Origin: Bacillus sp. A301a_S52
GTDB taxonomy: Bacteria > Bacillota > Bacilli > Bacillales > Salisediminibacteriaceae
DNA: 64,000 bases
Assembly: GCA_024701455.1 (NCBI GenBank)
Contig: JABXYP010000001.1
Span: 2,732,001 to 2,796,000 of the forward strand
Direction of reading: 5' to 3'
The notes under the pieces were generated by a model. That model was not told the DNA's origin and did not search any database. It saw only the letters and a program-made list of their open reading frames with translations. Both the position numbers and the translations under genes were made by a program. Positions 9,277 to 19,532 of the stretch are shown in pieces; the first letter of the stretch is position 1, and every line of letters starts with the position of its first letter.

Positions 9277-9355
9277 TAGAATACACCTCGATTCTTCGCT
9301 ACCCTTGAGGGGGTCTATTACCTATTCATATGTACAACTTGTACAAACATGACCA

Positions 9356-10720
9356 TTATTTACTTTGAATAATCTCCAAAGCTTGTTGTGTAAACACATC
9401 CCCACGTTCTTCAAATGTTTTAAATTGATCCCATGAGGCACATGCTGGAGATAGCAATATCACATCTCCTGCTTGAGATAGTTTATAGGCCTTATCTGTT
9501 GCTTCTCTTAATGTATCTGTTAATGCAACATGAGAAACATTTGCCCGCTGAGCTACCTCAGCTAGTTTATCACTCGTCTCACCATAGGCCACTACACCAC
9601 GGACATTCTCTGATAAAAAGGGGATAAGGTCGTCAAAAGATAGCCCTCTGTCAAGCCCTCCAGCAATGAGAACGATTGGCTGTAGAAATGCTTTTAATGC
9701 TGTAATTGTAGCAGGAACATTCGTTGCTTTTGAGTTATTGTAAAATTTCCTTTTGTCAGCTTCGCCAATATATTGAAGTCTGTGTTCTACTCCTTCAAAT
9801 GTTTTGAGGACATGACATACTTGCTCACGATCAGCGCCAGCTAACAGGGCGGCAGTGGCGGCGGCTAATCCGTTTGATAAGTTATGCTCTCCAGGTAAAG
9901 ACATATCTTCTACTGGCAAAAGTTTATCTCCAAATACAGTTAACCACCCTTCCTTAATACAAGCACCTTCCGGAAGGTCTTTTTTCGTAGAAAATGGCAC
10001 AAGACGGGCCTGTCCTTTTTTTACGACTTCTGAAACTAATCGATCATCAGCGTTGTAAATGAGATAATCTTCGGGTGTTTGCTTTAGAAATACATTCATT
10101 TTAGCAGTGACATAGTCGTTCATAGATCCGTGATAGTCAAGATGAGCTTCTACAAAATTTAATAAGATGGCAATATGAGGAGCGAATTTTTCCGTACCCA
10201 TTAATTGGAAACTAGAAAGTTCAACCACCATTTCATGATCAGATGTTGCTTCTTGTGCTACTTTACAAGCTACTTTCCCGATATTTCCCGCAAGTAGAGG
10301 GGATTTCTGTCCACCTCGCAGCATGTCACCAATATACGTCGTCGTTGTTGTTTTTCCATTAGATCCTGTAATTCCTATCATATCTGATTCAGCTATTCGA
10401 TACGCTAACTCCACTTCTGTATAAACGGGAATACCAAGTGCTAATGCCTTTGCCACAAGCGGTTGATCATAACGCACTCCAGGATTTTTAATTAGATAAT
10501 CTAATGCGTCTGTCACAAGTGATTGAGGATGTGAGCCACAGACAACCTCTATCCCTTCTGCTTCCAGTTGTTTAGCTTCAACATTGTCTTCATATGACTT
10601 ACGGTCATTTACAATAACAGACGCACCTAAACGTTTTAAAAGTCTCGCTGCTTCTGTACCACTTTTAGCGAGCCCTAGCACAAGCACTCTTTTCCCTTTA
10701 AAATCATTAATCATTTTCAT
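9356..10720 (-). CDS. murD: UDP-MurNAc-L-alanine:D-glutamate ligase MurD
   Basis: MurD adds D-glutamate to UDP-MurNAc-L-Ala using ATP. Seen are the N-terminal Rossmann motif [10 protein letters not shown], the P-loop [12 protein letters not shown] (about 110-121), the NNSKATN motif near residue 310 and AGGLDRG. The open frame continues 26 codons upstream into mraY, but ATG 10720 overlaps the mraY stop (ATGA) with GAGGTG 8 nt upstream, giving a normal 454-residue enzyme. All catalytic motifs are intact, in contrast to the murF-like gene two places upstream. Confidence 0.97.
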   Translation of the reverse strand: MKMINDFKGKRVLVLGLAKSGTEAARLLKRLGASVIVNDRKSYEDNVEAKQLEAEGIEVVCGSHPQSLVTDALDYLIKNPGVRYDQPLVAKALALGIPVYTEVELAYRIAESDMIGITGSNGKTTTTTYIGDMLRGGQKSPLLAGNIGKVACKVAQEATSDHEMVVELSSFQLMGTEKFAPHIAILLNFVEAHLDYHGSMNDYVTAKMNVFLKQTPEDYLIYNADDRLVSEVVKKGQARLVPFSTKKDLPEGACIKEGWLTVFGDKLLPVEDMSLPGEHNLSNGLAAATAALLAGADREQVCHVLKTFEGVEHRLQYIGEADKRKFYNNSKATNVPATITALKAFLQPIVLIAGGLDRGLSFDDLIPFLSENVRGVVAYGETSDKLAEVAQRANVSHVALTDTLREATDKAYKLSQAGDVILLSPACASWDQFKTFEERGDVFTQQALEIIQSK

Positions 10721-11694
10721 ACCATCCACACCTCTAAGTAAACACCTGCTACAGCAAATAAAATACCCACAATCCAAAACGTCACGACAACACGCCATTC
10801 ACTCCAGCCAGAAAGTTCATAATGGTGGTGAAGAGGACTCATTTTAAATACTCGCTTCCCCGTGGATTTAAATGAAATTACTTGAATGATAACAGACAAC
10901 GTTTCAATAACGAAAACACCACCTATAATCACAAGTAATAATTCCATTTTCGTTAAAATTGCAATCATCGCTAACGCGCCACCTAAAGCGAGAGAGCCTG
11001 TATCACCCATAAACACTTTAGCAGGGTGAGCATTGAAGACAAGAAAACCGAGTACCGCACCGACAATAGCGACTGAAAATAATGACACAGTCATCATATC
11101 GAGGGAAAAGGCAATAATTGAAAAAGCGCCAAATGCAACAGCACTCGTGCCAGCGACTAATCCGTCCAACCCATCTGTAAGGTTAACAGCATTACTAGCC
11201 CCTACAAGCATAATAATTATTAATGGAAAATAGAACCACCCGATGTCAACTGACCACTCTGTGCCAGGTAAATGAATGGCTGTCGAAATATTAGCCTGAT
11301 GCAGCACAATATACACTAATGCAGCTATAGCTACCTGTCCTAAAAATTTCTGCTTGGACGTTAAGCCCAGATTTCGCTTTTTTACAACTTTGATATAATC
11401 ATCGAGAAAACCAAGCAAACCGAAACCAACGGTCACTAGAAGTAACAGCCAAATCTCCATATCAATAGATTGGAACTGACTCGCCATAACGACAGACGAT
11501 AATACAATTGAAAGTATGATCATTAAGCCACCCATCGTAGGGGTGCCAGTTTTTTTCTGATGGGACTTAGGGCCTTCATCTCTTATACTCTGACCAAATT
11601 TCAAGCGTCTTAAAAAAGGGATGAAAAATGGTGAGAAAAAAACAGTCAATAAAAATGATAGTAATAATGTAAATAACAATCCTTGTTCCAACAT
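10717..11694 (-). CDS. mraY: Phospho-MurNAc-pentapeptide translocase MraY
   Basis: MraY transfers phospho-MurNAc-pentapeptide from UDP to undecaprenyl phosphate, making lipid I. The 325-residue protein has about ten membrane helices and the conserved loops GTPTMGG (about 50-56), the Asp-containing NLTDGLDGL near residue 170, [12 protein letters not shown] near 230 and [11 protein letters not shown] near 285. It overlaps murD by 4 bp and follows the murF-like frame by 15 bp. Complete and typical. Confidence 0.97.
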   Translation of the reverse strand: MLEQGLLFTLLLSFLLTVFFSPFFIPFLRRLKFGQSIRDEGPKSHQKKTGTPTMGGLMIILSIVLSSVVMASQFQSIDMEIWLLLLVTVGFGLLGFLDDYIKVVKKRNLGLTSKQKFLGQVAIAALVYIVLHQANISTAIHLPGTEWSVDIGWFYFPLIIIMLVGASNAVNLTDGLDGLVAGTSAVAFGAFSIIAFSLDMMTVSLFSVAIVGAVLGFLVFNAHPAKVFMGDTGSLALGGALAMIAILTKMELLLVIIGGVFVIETLSVIIQVISFKSTGKRVFKMSPLHHHYELSGWSEWRVVVTFWIVGILFAVAGVYLEVWMV

Positions 11695-11709
11695 GAAAGG
11701 AACTCCTTT

Positions 11710-13062
11710 CTAGTGCCTATTCAATTCTTTGATGAGTTGCTTTATTAAATCGCGGTTTGCACCTCTATATAACACGAGGCTCGTATTTTCAATGATTTCT
11801 TTTAAAGGAATGATAGCTTCTGAGTGGGTCACATAATGCTTATAATTTAGTTTATCGTTGTCCACTCTCTTTAATGCCTCTGCAACCCAAAAAGCTTTGT
11901 CCCCTATTGTCAGCACATCTGTAATAGGTGAAAATATTGAGGAAGCAGCGCTCTCATGAAGCGCCTTCTCATTTTTTTCTCCTTGGAAACCATCGTCAAT
12001 AATTAGAACTCTTCGCTTGAAAGAACCTAACTGTTTGAGCAATTTAATACCGTATTCATTATTAAACTGCTTCTCTGCCAACGCTTCATATACGATGATT
12101 GTCCCACGTACTTTACCAATTTCGATAAATTCTAAATCACCTAAATCCAGCTGACTGAGAGATCTTTTAATGTGTTCTGCATCGATACCTAGATGAACAC
12201 ACGCGGCAATAGTAGACGTGATAAGTGTTATGTGCTTGCTGAATATGCTTGGCAGCTGAAAAGTCAGTCGAATACCTTTAATACTAAATGTACACGTATC
12301 TTCATGACACATTTTTTCATCGATGTTGAACATGTTTTCTGGACTTTTTCCGTAAAAAAATACATCTGTTTTCCATTCTCGTGAACGAAAATAGGAGTGA
12401 TCTCCGTCAACAATGATAGATCCGCTTGCTTTCATTGTGTCTTCAATGAGAACGGCATGTCGCAGAAGAGCTTCCTCCTCTTTATCAACGGCAATCAAAC
12501 TAATTGAAGGGGTTAGTAAGTTGCCTAGAGTTCTTACTTTGTTCGATTCCCTAGCATCCACTTCACATATTAAAGCATCTGTTTCAAGAGGCATCTTCAA
12601 AATCGTTTCAAGCATACTTTTCTCGTCAGCTGCTAACCGATCTATCCCATGAACATTATAGGGGTCCGTTAAGAGCTTCACAAGAATTTTTTTTGCGGCA
12701 ATGCGTGTTTCATCTCCCACTACAGCAATTCTAACGGGATCAACCTCAACTAAATATATTTTTGCCAATTGTCTAACAGCTTCCATAGGATCCTCTACTA
12801 CAAATACTGTTATATTATCAAACAATGAAGGAGACAAAGGGACTGATTTTTTCCAAAAGGTAGCACAAGCACCTGATTCAACAGCTGCTTCAATTAATTG
12901 ATGACCATCAAACCCTGGTTCCTCAATTGGCACATAGATGTCTCCTGATTCAATCGTTTTCACATCAAACGCGATTCCCTTGGCAGAGAACGTGATAGGA
13001 AAAGCTCCATGAATTTCTGAACAAACATGTTTGATAAGCTGATAATCTAGGTGACCCATCAT
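11710..13062 (-). CDS. Degenerate MurF-like protein, probable catalytically dead Mur ligase
   Basis: Intact 450-codon frame in the murF position between murE and mraY. Its length and order of segments follow MurF: an N-terminal domain (SGDIYVPIEEPGFDGHQLIEAAVESGA), a central domain and a C-terminal domain. Yet the P-loop that should read GSNGKTT is VGDETRIAAKK, with no Gly-Lys-Thr; the TNIGxxH segment is AVDKEEEAL; the Arg of the GRxE motif is Asp (GDLEFIEIG); and DDxYNANP is YEALAEKQ. I infer that it cannot bind ATP or ligate D-Ala-D-Ala and that a real murF lies elsewhere, as in B. subtilis (beside ddl). It starts directly at the murE stop, with GGAGGAG inside murE, so it is still translated in the operon. 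No frameshift or stop is seen, which argues for a retained structural or regulatory role. Confidence 0.75.
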   Translation of the reverse strand: MMGHLDYQLIKHVCSEIHGAFPITFSAKGIAFDVKTIESGDIYVPIEEPGFDGHQLIEAAVESGACATFWKKSVPLSPSLFDNITVFVVEDPMEAVRQLAKIYLVEVDPVRIAVVGDETRIAAKKILVKLLTDPYNVHGIDRLAADEKSMLETILKMPLETDALICEVDARESNKVRTLGNLLTPSISLIAVDKEEEALLRHAVLIEDTMKASGSIIVDGDHSYFRSREWKTDVFFYGKSPENMFNIDEKMCHEDTCTFSIKGIRLTFQLPSIFSKHITLITSTIAACVHLGIDAEHIKRSLSQLDLGDLEFIEIGKVRGTIIVYEALAEKQFNNEYGIKLLKQLGSFKRRVLIIDDGFQGEKNEKALHESAASSIFSPITDVLTIGDKAFWVAEALKRVDNDKLNYKHYVTHSEAIIPLKEIIENTSLVLYRGANRDLIKQLIKELNRH

Positions 13063-14529
13063 TTAAAAGCACTCCTCCAATGCTTCTTTAGCAACAAGCC
13101 TGTCATCAAAATCATACGTTGTATTTCCAATAATTTGATATGTTTCATGCCCTTTACCTGCAATTAGAATAATATCATCTTTCTTGGCTTGGCGAACAGC
13201 TGTATAAATAGCTTCCTTTCGATTTTCAATGACAGAGTATGTGTTTTTGGACAATCCTTTTTCCATATCTTCTAAGATGGCCTGCGGATCTTCAGATCGT
13301 GGATTATCAGAGGTCAAATAAACATAATCAGCTAGTTCTTCTGCAATGCGGGCCATCTCAGGACGTTTTGTACGATCCCGGTCTCCCCCACAGCCAACAA
13401 CAACAGCTATTTTCTTCTTCGCAAATTCTTTGATCGTTTCTAAGGCATTCTTCAAACTATCAGGTGTATGAGCATAATCTACAATCACATGCACCGGGCT
13501 ATCTACATCAACTTTTTCGAATCTGCCAGAAATACCTTGCACATTGCTTATGCTATTGATGATAGAAGTTATAGGGACCCCTGACGCTGCTGCAGCTGTA
13601 ATGGCGGCTAACGCATTATAAACTGAGAATCTGCCAGGGAGCTTTAAGCTAATATCATAAATATCATTTCCTTTTACAAGCTGGAAATCTGTTCCTGACT
13701 CATGAATATGAACATTGATAGCACGATAGTCAGCGTGTTCACTAAGTCCGTATGTCAATATAGGAACGGCTGTCATCGTTGCTATTTGGTCGAAATGGGC
13801 ATCGTCACAATTTAAAACAGCGATATTTTGTTTATCATTTCCATAGCCATTACCCAGCTGGGCAAATAACAACCCTTTAGCTCTCCCGTAGTTTTCCATC
13901 GTTTTATGAAAATCTAGATGATCCTGTGTTAAATTTGTGAAAACACCTATGTTAAAATCTACGCCGTGTACCCGCCCCATTTCAAGAGCATGGGAAGAGA
14001 CTTCCATCGTGACAGCTTCAACACCCATCTCACACATGTCAGCAAAGCCGTGTTGAAGTGAGAGAGCGTCAGGTGTCGTATTCTTAACCTCTACTTGCTT
14101 GCCTTTATATTTCATATACATCGTGCCGATTATACCCGTTTCTATTTGATGGTCAGTTAAGATTTGCTGGATGAGATGTGTCGTTGTTGTCTTACCGTTT
14201 GTACCAGTAACGCCAATCATATGCATACGGGTGCTTGGAAAATGATAATAACTAGCAGATATGAGAGCCATTGCCCGTTTGCTGTCTCTCACTTTGATAA
14301 CTGGTATACTAACATTCAAATCCTCTTCTGCAACAATAGCTGCTGCTCCTGCTTCCTCTGCTTGCTTAGCAAACGTGTGTCCGTCAACTGTATAACCTCG
14401 TATACAGAAGAACAGACTCCCTTTTTCAACTTTTCTATTGTCCATTGCTAAGTGAGAGATAGGTGGATTACTTTCACCTACAGCCTTATAAGCTGGTAGT
14501 ACATCTATTAACTCGTGCAATAAAATCAT
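13063..14529 (-). CDS. murE: UDP-MurNAc-tripeptide synthetase MurE (meso-DAP type)
   Basis: MurE adds the third stem-peptide residue. The P-loop GVTGTNGKTTTTHL, VTMEVSSHAL, the TNLTQDHLDFH motif and IVDYAHTPDSL are all present. The DNPR motif near residue 405 marks the meso-diaminopimelate-adding type, so the wall should be DAP direct-linked (A1-gamma, inference). The frame is open to 14547, but GAGGG lies 7 nt before ATG 14529 (MILLHELIDVL); ATG 14532 is an alternative. It is separated from spoVD by about 170 bp that may carry a promoter. Confidence 0.96.
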   Translation of the reverse strand: MILLHELIDVLPAYKAVGESNPPISHLAMDNRKVEKGSLFFCIRGYTVDGHTFAKQAEEAGAAAIVAEEDLNVSIPVIKVRDSKRAMALISASYYHFPSTRMHMIGVTGTNGKTTTTHLIQQILTDHQIETGIIGTMYMKYKGKQVEVKNTTPDALSLQHGFADMCEMGVEAVTMEVSSHALEMGRVHGVDFNIGVFTNLTQDHLDFHKTMENYGRAKGLLFAQLGNGYGNDKQNIAVLNCDDAHFDQIATMTAVPILTYGLSEHADYRAINVHIHESGTDFQLVKGNDIYDISLKLPGRFSVYNALAAITAAAASGVPITSIINSISNVQGISGRFEKVDVDSPVHVIVDYAHTPDSLKNALETIKEFAKKKIAVVVGCGGDRDRTKRPEMARIAEELADYVYLTSDNPRSEDPQAILEDMEKGLSKNTYSVIENRKEAIYTAVRQAKKDDIILIAGKGHETYQIIGNTTYDFDDRLVAKEALEECF

Positions 14530-14699
14530 CATGATTCCCTCTTTCATTTCTTTTCAAGCTTAAAACAAACTAGCTAACACATAAACATGCGGTTAAAACA
14601 CCCTAACACAAAAGTTAAACTGTTCTTGTTAAAGCACATATTAGTTTATTGATATGTTCAGTTTCCTTTTACCTTCCCCTCAGACCGTCTCTGTTTATT

Positions 14700-16637
14700 T
14701 TACTGGTCCTCACCCTGTTTGTCACCCATATATATGCGAATTGTTGAACCTTCTTCAACTCTTATACCTGGCTCAGGTGATTGCAAAATAACTTCCTCCC
14801 CTTTTCCATCTACCTCAAGCTTTAATTGATAATAAGATTCATTAATCTCTCTTACAGTACGACCGATTAAATCTGGGACTTCTATTAATGGTATGTCACT
14901 CCAAGTTTGTTCTTTTTCAATTTGTCCTTCACGTTTAGGGACCCCCATCGCTCTAAGTCCATCTTCAATTATTTTTCCGACGATCGGAGCTGCTACTACG
15001 CCACCGAATTGCACCGTATCTTTTGGATTATCAATAGCAACGTAGACAACAATCTCAGGATCGTCCGCTGGCGCAAAGCCAATGAAGGACACAATATGGT
15101 TATTCTCTAAATATTTACCATCTTTTGCTTTTTGAGCGGTTCCCGTTTTTCCTCCAACACGATAACCATCGACGAAAGCACCTCGGCCTGTCCCTTTAGC
15201 AACAACGTGTTCTAGTGCCATTCGTATTTCAGCAGAGGTCTCCTCTGATATCACTTGCTTTTTCATGACGGGGTCATTCTCTACTAATATCTCCTCACTT
15301 AAAGGGTCTAACCACGCTTTTGCTAAATAAGGTTGATATAAATGTCCACCATTGACGGCAGCGGCGACTGCCGCGACTTGTTGAATTGGTGTGACAGAGA
15401 CACCTTGCCCAAACGATGTGGTAGCTAACTCTAAAGGTCCCACAGCTTCTTCATTAAATAGAATTCCTGTCCCTTCTCCTTGAAGATCAATTCCAGTCTT
15501 CTCGCCAAAGCCAAAGTCATGGATGTAATTAAATAATTTCTCTGTTCCTAGTTTCTCTCCCAATTTCACAAAACCAGGGTTGCATGAGTTTTGAACGACT
15601 TCCAAAAATGTCTGCATGCCATGCCCCCCTTTTTTCCAACAACGGAGCTTATGGCCAGACACTTCGATAAATCCCGGATCATTAAATTGATCTTCTTGCA
15701 AATTAACCTGTCCTTCTTCTAAAGCAGCCGCCAATGTAATTATTTTAAATGTCGAGCCTGGTTCATACTGACTCCAAATCGGTTTATTTTGATTGTAGAT
15801 TTCCGGTGCAACCTCTTGATACTTCTCTGGATCAAAATCAGGACGAGAAGACATTCCTAGAATTTCCCCAGTTTTCGGGTTCATGGCAATAGCCATTGCA
15901 CCATCAGGATTATAAATAGCTTCTGCTTCATCAAGTTCGCGCTCAATAATCGTTTGAATTTTATTATCTATCGTTAACTGTAGATGCCTTCCATCGTCAG
16001 GTGCCGTGTAACGATCTGCCAAGTCGGGCATACGTCTCCCTTTCGCATCGGAATAAAATGATACAAAACCAGGTTCTCCACTTAACATGTCATCATAATA
16101 CAACTCTAGCCCTGTTAAACCTTGATTATCGATCCCAGCAAAACCAAGTACATGAGATAAATAATTCCCTTTTGGATAATGTCTTAAATAATCCTCTGCT
16201 ACATAAACCCCTGCAATGTTAAGTTGCCGAACTTTAGCTGCTAATTTATTTGTGATTTTTCTTCCCTCGGGATTTATTCGCACAATCGATTCATTTTGTG
16301 TCATTTTTTCATAAGCTTTTTCCATAGACATGTTCAGCAAAGAGGCTAATTCTTCTGCAGCTGACGCAGGATCTTCCAACTGCCGTGGTACAACTAAAAT
16401 CGAAGGGGCAGTCACATTCGTAGCAAGTACTTCTCCATGGCGATCCACTATTTCTCCACGTTTAGCTTCAAACGGGATATTACGTCCCCACAGATCCTCC
16501 GCTTTATTAGATATATCGTCTCCAAGCACCACCTGTACATACCACAGTCTCCCTATCATCACGGTAAAAATAAGCACTCCTACAACAAGCGTTAACATTA
16601 ATCTTTTTCGCACTGTAACATATGATACTCTTTTCAT
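14700..16637 (-). CDS. spoVD: Sporulation penicillin-binding protein SpoVD
   Basis: SpoVD is a class B PBP (transpeptidase) that pairs with SpoVE to build spore cortex. The 645-residue protein has one N-terminal membrane helix (about 12-34), a dimerisation domain, the transpeptidase motifs STFK (295-298, nucleophile Ser295), SCN (351-353) and KTGT (497-500), and a single C-terminal PASTA domain (about 575-640). The one PASTA domain separates it from its neighbour PBP2B, which has two. The start has AGGAGG upstream. A terminator lies between it and pbpB, which agrees with the separate, sporulation-controlled promoter known for spoVD. Confidence 0.93.
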   Translation of the reverse strand: MKRVSYVTVRKRLMLTLVVGVLIFTVMIGRLWYVQVVLGDDISNKAEDLWGRNIPFEAKRGEIVDRHGEVLATNVTAPSILVVPRQLEDPASAAEELASLLNMSMEKAYEKMTQNESIVRINPEGRKITNKLAAKVRQLNIAGVYVAEDYLRHYPKGNYLSHVLGFAGIDNQGLTGLELYYDDMLSGEPGFVSFYSDAKGRRMPDLADRYTAPDDGRHLQLTIDNKIQTIIERELDEAEAIYNPDGAMAIAMNPKTGEILGMSSRPDFDPEKYQEVAPEIYNQNKPIWSQYEPGSTFKIITLAAALEEGQVNLQEDQFNDPGFIEVSGHKLRCWKKGGHGMQTFLEVVQNSCNPGFVKLGEKLGTEKLFNYIHDFGFGEKTGIDLQGEGTGILFNEEAVGPLELATTSFGQGVSVTPIQQVAAVAAAVNGGHLYQPYLAKAWLDPLSEEILVENDPVMKKQVISEETSAEIRMALEHVVAKGTGRGAFVDGYRVGGKTGTAQKAKDGKYLENNHIVSFIGFAPADDPEIVVYVAIDNPKDTVQFGGVVAAPIVGKIIEDGLRAMGVPKREGQIEKEQTWSDIPLIEVPDLIGRTVREINESYYQLKLEVDGKGEEVILQSPEPGIRVEEGSTIRIYMGDKQGEDQ

Positions 16638-16691
16638 ACGGAACCTCCTGATTGGCAGACAATTTGGCTTGGTTCAGACATATGAAAAAAA

Positions 16692-16713
16692 TGGACAGGT
16701 TAGAACCTATCCA
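16692..16713 (-). terminator. Rho-independent terminator between pbpB and spoVD
   Basis: Minus-strand hairpin TGGATAGGTT/AACCTGTCCA (one G-U pair), followed by seven T (16684-16691). It should uncouple the vegetative mraZ-pbpB transcript from spoVD. Confidence 0.8.
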
Positions 16714-16729
16714 TTACTATGAAAACACT

Positions 16730-18928
16730 TTAATCCATAAAAAAGTCATTTTCTTCTGACTCTACTGTTTCTTCATCTTCTTCCATATTTGTTTCATCCT
16801 GATCGGAGTCATTGTTGCTAGACAGATCAATCATCATACGATTGACACCTTCCATACTACTTCCAGGAGATGGTGTTTGTCCATTAACAAAACCAGACCC
16901 TTCCACTTCCATCTCGATGTCTGTCACTTCTTCAAGTAAGTAAACATTTCTTAATGACCAGCCTGTCAAATCCGGTACGAGAGGATCATCATCATCCGTT
17001 AGTAGAATAATCTTTTCTCCATGTATTAATTCCGTACCTTCTACGTGTGACTGTTTAATGATCGTTTCTCCATCTCCTATTAAGGTCACATCAAGACCTT
17101 GTTCAGATAGATTATTATAAGCTTCCTCTGTCTCTTTGTCTTCATAGTTCCCCATTTCGATCGTAGCTTGGACAGAGGACACCTCTTCATCTTCTGTTGG
17201 AGCAATATTCAAATACTGAAGGCTTTGTTCCATCACTTGTTTAAAGATCATTGACACTGGCTCAGAGCCCGCCTCATCAGCCTCTAGATTTGGTCGGTCA
17301 ACAGCCACATATACGATGACTTCAGGGTCATCTGCCGGAGCCATTCCGATGAATGAGAAAATATTATTCCCATGTCCTGTCAAGTAACCGCCATCCTCAC
17401 TCGGAATTTGCGCTGTTCCCGTTTTACCAGCTACATCAAAACCATCAATGGCAAAAGGCCTACCAGTACCCTCTTCAGCGGTTACAACAGTCTCAAGAAT
17501 TTCTAAAACCCGTTCAGCTGTTTCTTCTGAAATAGGTTGACTCTTTACTTCTGGCTCACTTTGATAAACCACTTCTTTGTTTACGGGATCAACAATACGC
17601 TCCACAATATAAGGGGTCATCATGTTCCCCTCATTTGCAATGGCTGTCGCTGCTTGTACTTGCTGTATCGGCGTTATGGCTGTCGCCTGACCGAAAGCCG
17701 TCGTAGCCGCATCAATTGTATACTGATCTGCAATCAAACCAGGACTCTCATTCGGAAGATCAATGCCTGTTACTTGGCGAAAACCAAAAGCATCGACATA
17801 GTCATAAAGTGTCTCTGCCCCGAGTTTCTCTAAAGCAAGTTTCGAGAATGCCACATTGGAAGAACGTTGAACACCTTCCAGGTATGAGATTTCTCCCCAG
17901 CCACGTCCTTGATTGTGATCTCGAATTGTTCGATCTGTTACTTCGTAACTACCAGATTGATAAGTTTCCTCTGGATCAAATACGCCTTCTTCAATTGCAG
18001 CAGCCAACGAAAACACTTTCATTGTAGATCCAGGTTCAAAGCTTGACGTTACAGCAAAGTTAGTATAGTTTTCAATGTTTTCATACTGATTAGGATTAAA
18101 ACTTGGTCTATTGGACATCCCAAGAATTTCACCTGTACTTGCATTTGCTACAATCGCTATCATTCGTTCGGGCTCAAATTCTTCATCAACTTGATTCATC
18201 GTTTGTTCGATTGCCATTTGAATACGGGAATCGATCGTTAAATACACGTCTTGGCCATTGATAGGTTCTTCAATCACTTCGTCAGCATTCAATAATCGAC
18301 GATTCCTACCGTCCTTCTGATAAGTAATATACCCATCAGTTTCTTGTAAGTACTCATTAAGGCTACTCTCAAGCCCCATTCTTGCAACAGACATATCTCT
18401 CTCAGTATATCCTAATATGTGAGACGCAAAAGTCTGTTTAGGGTAATAGCGACGGGGGTCCTCCCTAAATAAAATACCATCCAATTCTAGTTCTGCTACT
18501 TCTTGTTTTTTCTCATAGCTAATATTTTTCGCACGTGCTCCTAATTCAACCTGAACGGCATCACGTGTCAGTTGCTCTTCCAATGTCTCTTGATTTATAT
18601 CTAAAACCTGACTTAATGCTTCAGCTGTCGCTTGGGGATCACTTACATAACTATCAAACCGCTCGTCTAATACAGCTATAATTGTGTATGACGGAATTTC
18701 CTCAGCAAGCACTTCCCCATTTGTATCGAGGATAGAACCTCTCTTACCTTCCAGTGTTTCAGTTTGTGACCACCGTTGCTCCAATAACGCCTTAAGATCG
18801 GTTCCCTGTACTTCTTTAGCTGCTTGTATATAAATAAATCGGGAAAATAAGGCAGCAACCGCCAGAAGCAGAATAAATAGGAACCAAAGTGCTCTTTTCG
18901 TCAATCGGCTGCTCTTCATTTGTTCCAC
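16730..18928 (-). CDS. pbpB: Septal penicillin-binding protein 2B
   Basis: PBP2B is the essential class B transpeptidase of the division septum. Numbered from the chosen start (732 residues) it has a membrane helix (about 13-35), STMK (301-304), SSN (356-358), KTGT (502-505) and two PASTA domains (about 585-705), then an acidic tail ending in EEDEETVESEENDFFMD. The open frame continues to a TTG at 18982 inside a dispersed repeat, but GGAGGG with 6-nt spacing precedes GTG 18928 (VEQMKSSRLTKRALW). Downstream of ftsL, as usual. The acidic tail is longer than I would expect for the family. Confidence 0.95.
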   Translation of the reverse strand: MEQMKSSRLTKRALWFLFILLLAVAALFSRFIYIQAAKEVQGTDLKALLEQRWSQTETLEGKRGSILDTNGEVLAEEIPSYTIIAVLDERFDSYVSDPQATAEALSQVLDINQETLEEQLTRDAVQVELGARAKNISYEKKQEVAELELDGILFREDPRRYYPKQTFASHILGYTERDMSVARMGLESSLNEYLQETDGYITYQKDGRNRRLLNADEVIEEPINGQDVYLTIDSRIQMAIEQTMNQVDEEFEPERMIAIVANASTGEILGMSNRPSFNPNQYENIENYTNFAVTSSFEPGSTMKVFSLAAAIEEGVFDPEETYQSGSYEVTDRTIRDHNQGRGWGEISYLEGVQRSSNVAFSKLALEKLGAETLYDYVDAFGFRQVTGIDLPNESPGLIADQYTIDAATTAFGQATAITPIQQVQAATAIANEGNMMTPYIVERIVDPVNKEVVYQSEPEVKSQPISEETAERVLEILETVVTAEEGTGRPFAIDGFDVAGKTGTAQIPSEDGGYLTGHGNNIFSFIGMAPADDPEVIVYVAVDRPNLEADEAGSEPVSMIFKQVMEQSLQYLNIAPTEDEEVSSVQATIEMGNYEDKETEEAYNNLSEQGLDVTLIGDGETIIKQSHVEGTELIHGEKIILLTDDDDPLVPDLTGWSLRNVYLLEEVTDIEMEVEGSGFVNGQTPSPGSSMEGVNRMMIDLSSNNDSDQDETNMEEDEETVESEENDFFMD

Positions 18929-18965
18929 TATGTTCCCTCCCAAGATGACACTTATATTCTCTTTT

Positions 18966-19067
18966 ATAAAACGAAACTTCAATCAGGACATTAGCGTCCG
19001 TTAGCTCTCACCAAATAGCGTTACCTATTTTGAACTGGGAGGTTTACGGACGCTTATCTGTGATAAA
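18966..19067 (+). repeat. Dispersed repeat, copy B (short form, second hairpin only)
   Basis: Starts ATAAAACGAAACTTC and ends TTATCTGTGATAAA. It lacks the first hairpin: the left end passes straight through AATCAG into GACATTAG, as expected from deletion between the AATCAG direct repeats that flank that hairpin in long copies. The second hairpin keeps a perfect 9-bp foot AGCGTCCGT/ACGGACGCT. It lies between ftsL and pbpB, 26 bp before the pbpB ribosome site. Its CTCACCAAATAG segment is shared with copy C. Confidence 0.9.
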
Positions 19068-19071
19068 TAAG

Positions 19072-19117
19072 AAAAATCACCGTCTATTATCTCTGCTAAA
19101 AGAGACGTTAGCGGTGT
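19072..19117 (-). terminator. Possible terminator after ftsL
   Basis: Imperfect minus-strand hairpin with foot CACCG/CGGTG and inner TCTC/GAGA, followed by ATTTTTC and the AT-rich end of repeat copy B. Moderate support only; ftsL and pbpB are usually cotranscribed, so it may act as an attenuator. Confidence 0.4.
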
Positions 19118-19148
19118 CGTGAAAGAATAATCCATCGTATCATAATAG

Positions 19149-19520
19149 TCAATCATTGCTATGAATAACTTTGACGCTCTCATCATTCAATTTCATCCCA
19201 AGTTCATTTTGAGCGATATCTAAAATTCTTTCAGGATCAGACAGTTCCTTCACTTGGAGTGTAAGACCCGAATTAACATTTTCTTGACTACTTATTTGGG
19301 ATTCCACTTGTTGCATATCATGATTTAGCGAGTACATTGTGGCATAATTCGACACAATCAGGTAAGTAATACATACAACAGCAATTAATGCCATCGCATA
19401 AATAACTTTTTCTCCTTTAGTGATTCCACCTTTAAAAACACGCTCTCTTACCTTTTTCGTTTCTTTTTCACGATGTGGCACATAGGTTTGTTGAACTTTC
19501 TTTTCTACTAACGGGCTCAT
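19149..19520 (-). CDS. ftsL: Cell division protein FtsL
   Basis: FtsL is a short bitopic protein whose outer coiled coil pairs with DivIC and DivIB in the divisome. The sequence has a basic cytoplasmic segment (about 1-35), one membrane helix (about 40-60) and a coiled coil (about 63-110) ending in the ELGMKLNDESVKVI segment typical of the family. AGGAGG stands 7 nt before ATG 19520; a TTG two codons earlier is too close to it. The gene lies just after rsmH, its invariable neighbour. Confidence 0.92.
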   Translation of the reverse strand: MSPLVEKKVQQTYVPHREKETKKVRERVFKGGITKGEKVIYAMALIAVVCITYLIVSNYATMYSLNHDMQQVESQISSQENVNSGLTLQVKELSDPERILDIAQNELGMKLNDESVKVIHSND

Positions 19521-19532
19521 ATCCAATCCTCC

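Noticed and set aside
18929..18982. N-terminal extension of PBP2B starting within repeat copy B
   Set aside because: GGAGGG precedes GTG 18928 at ideal spacing, and the extra residues do not resemble the family.
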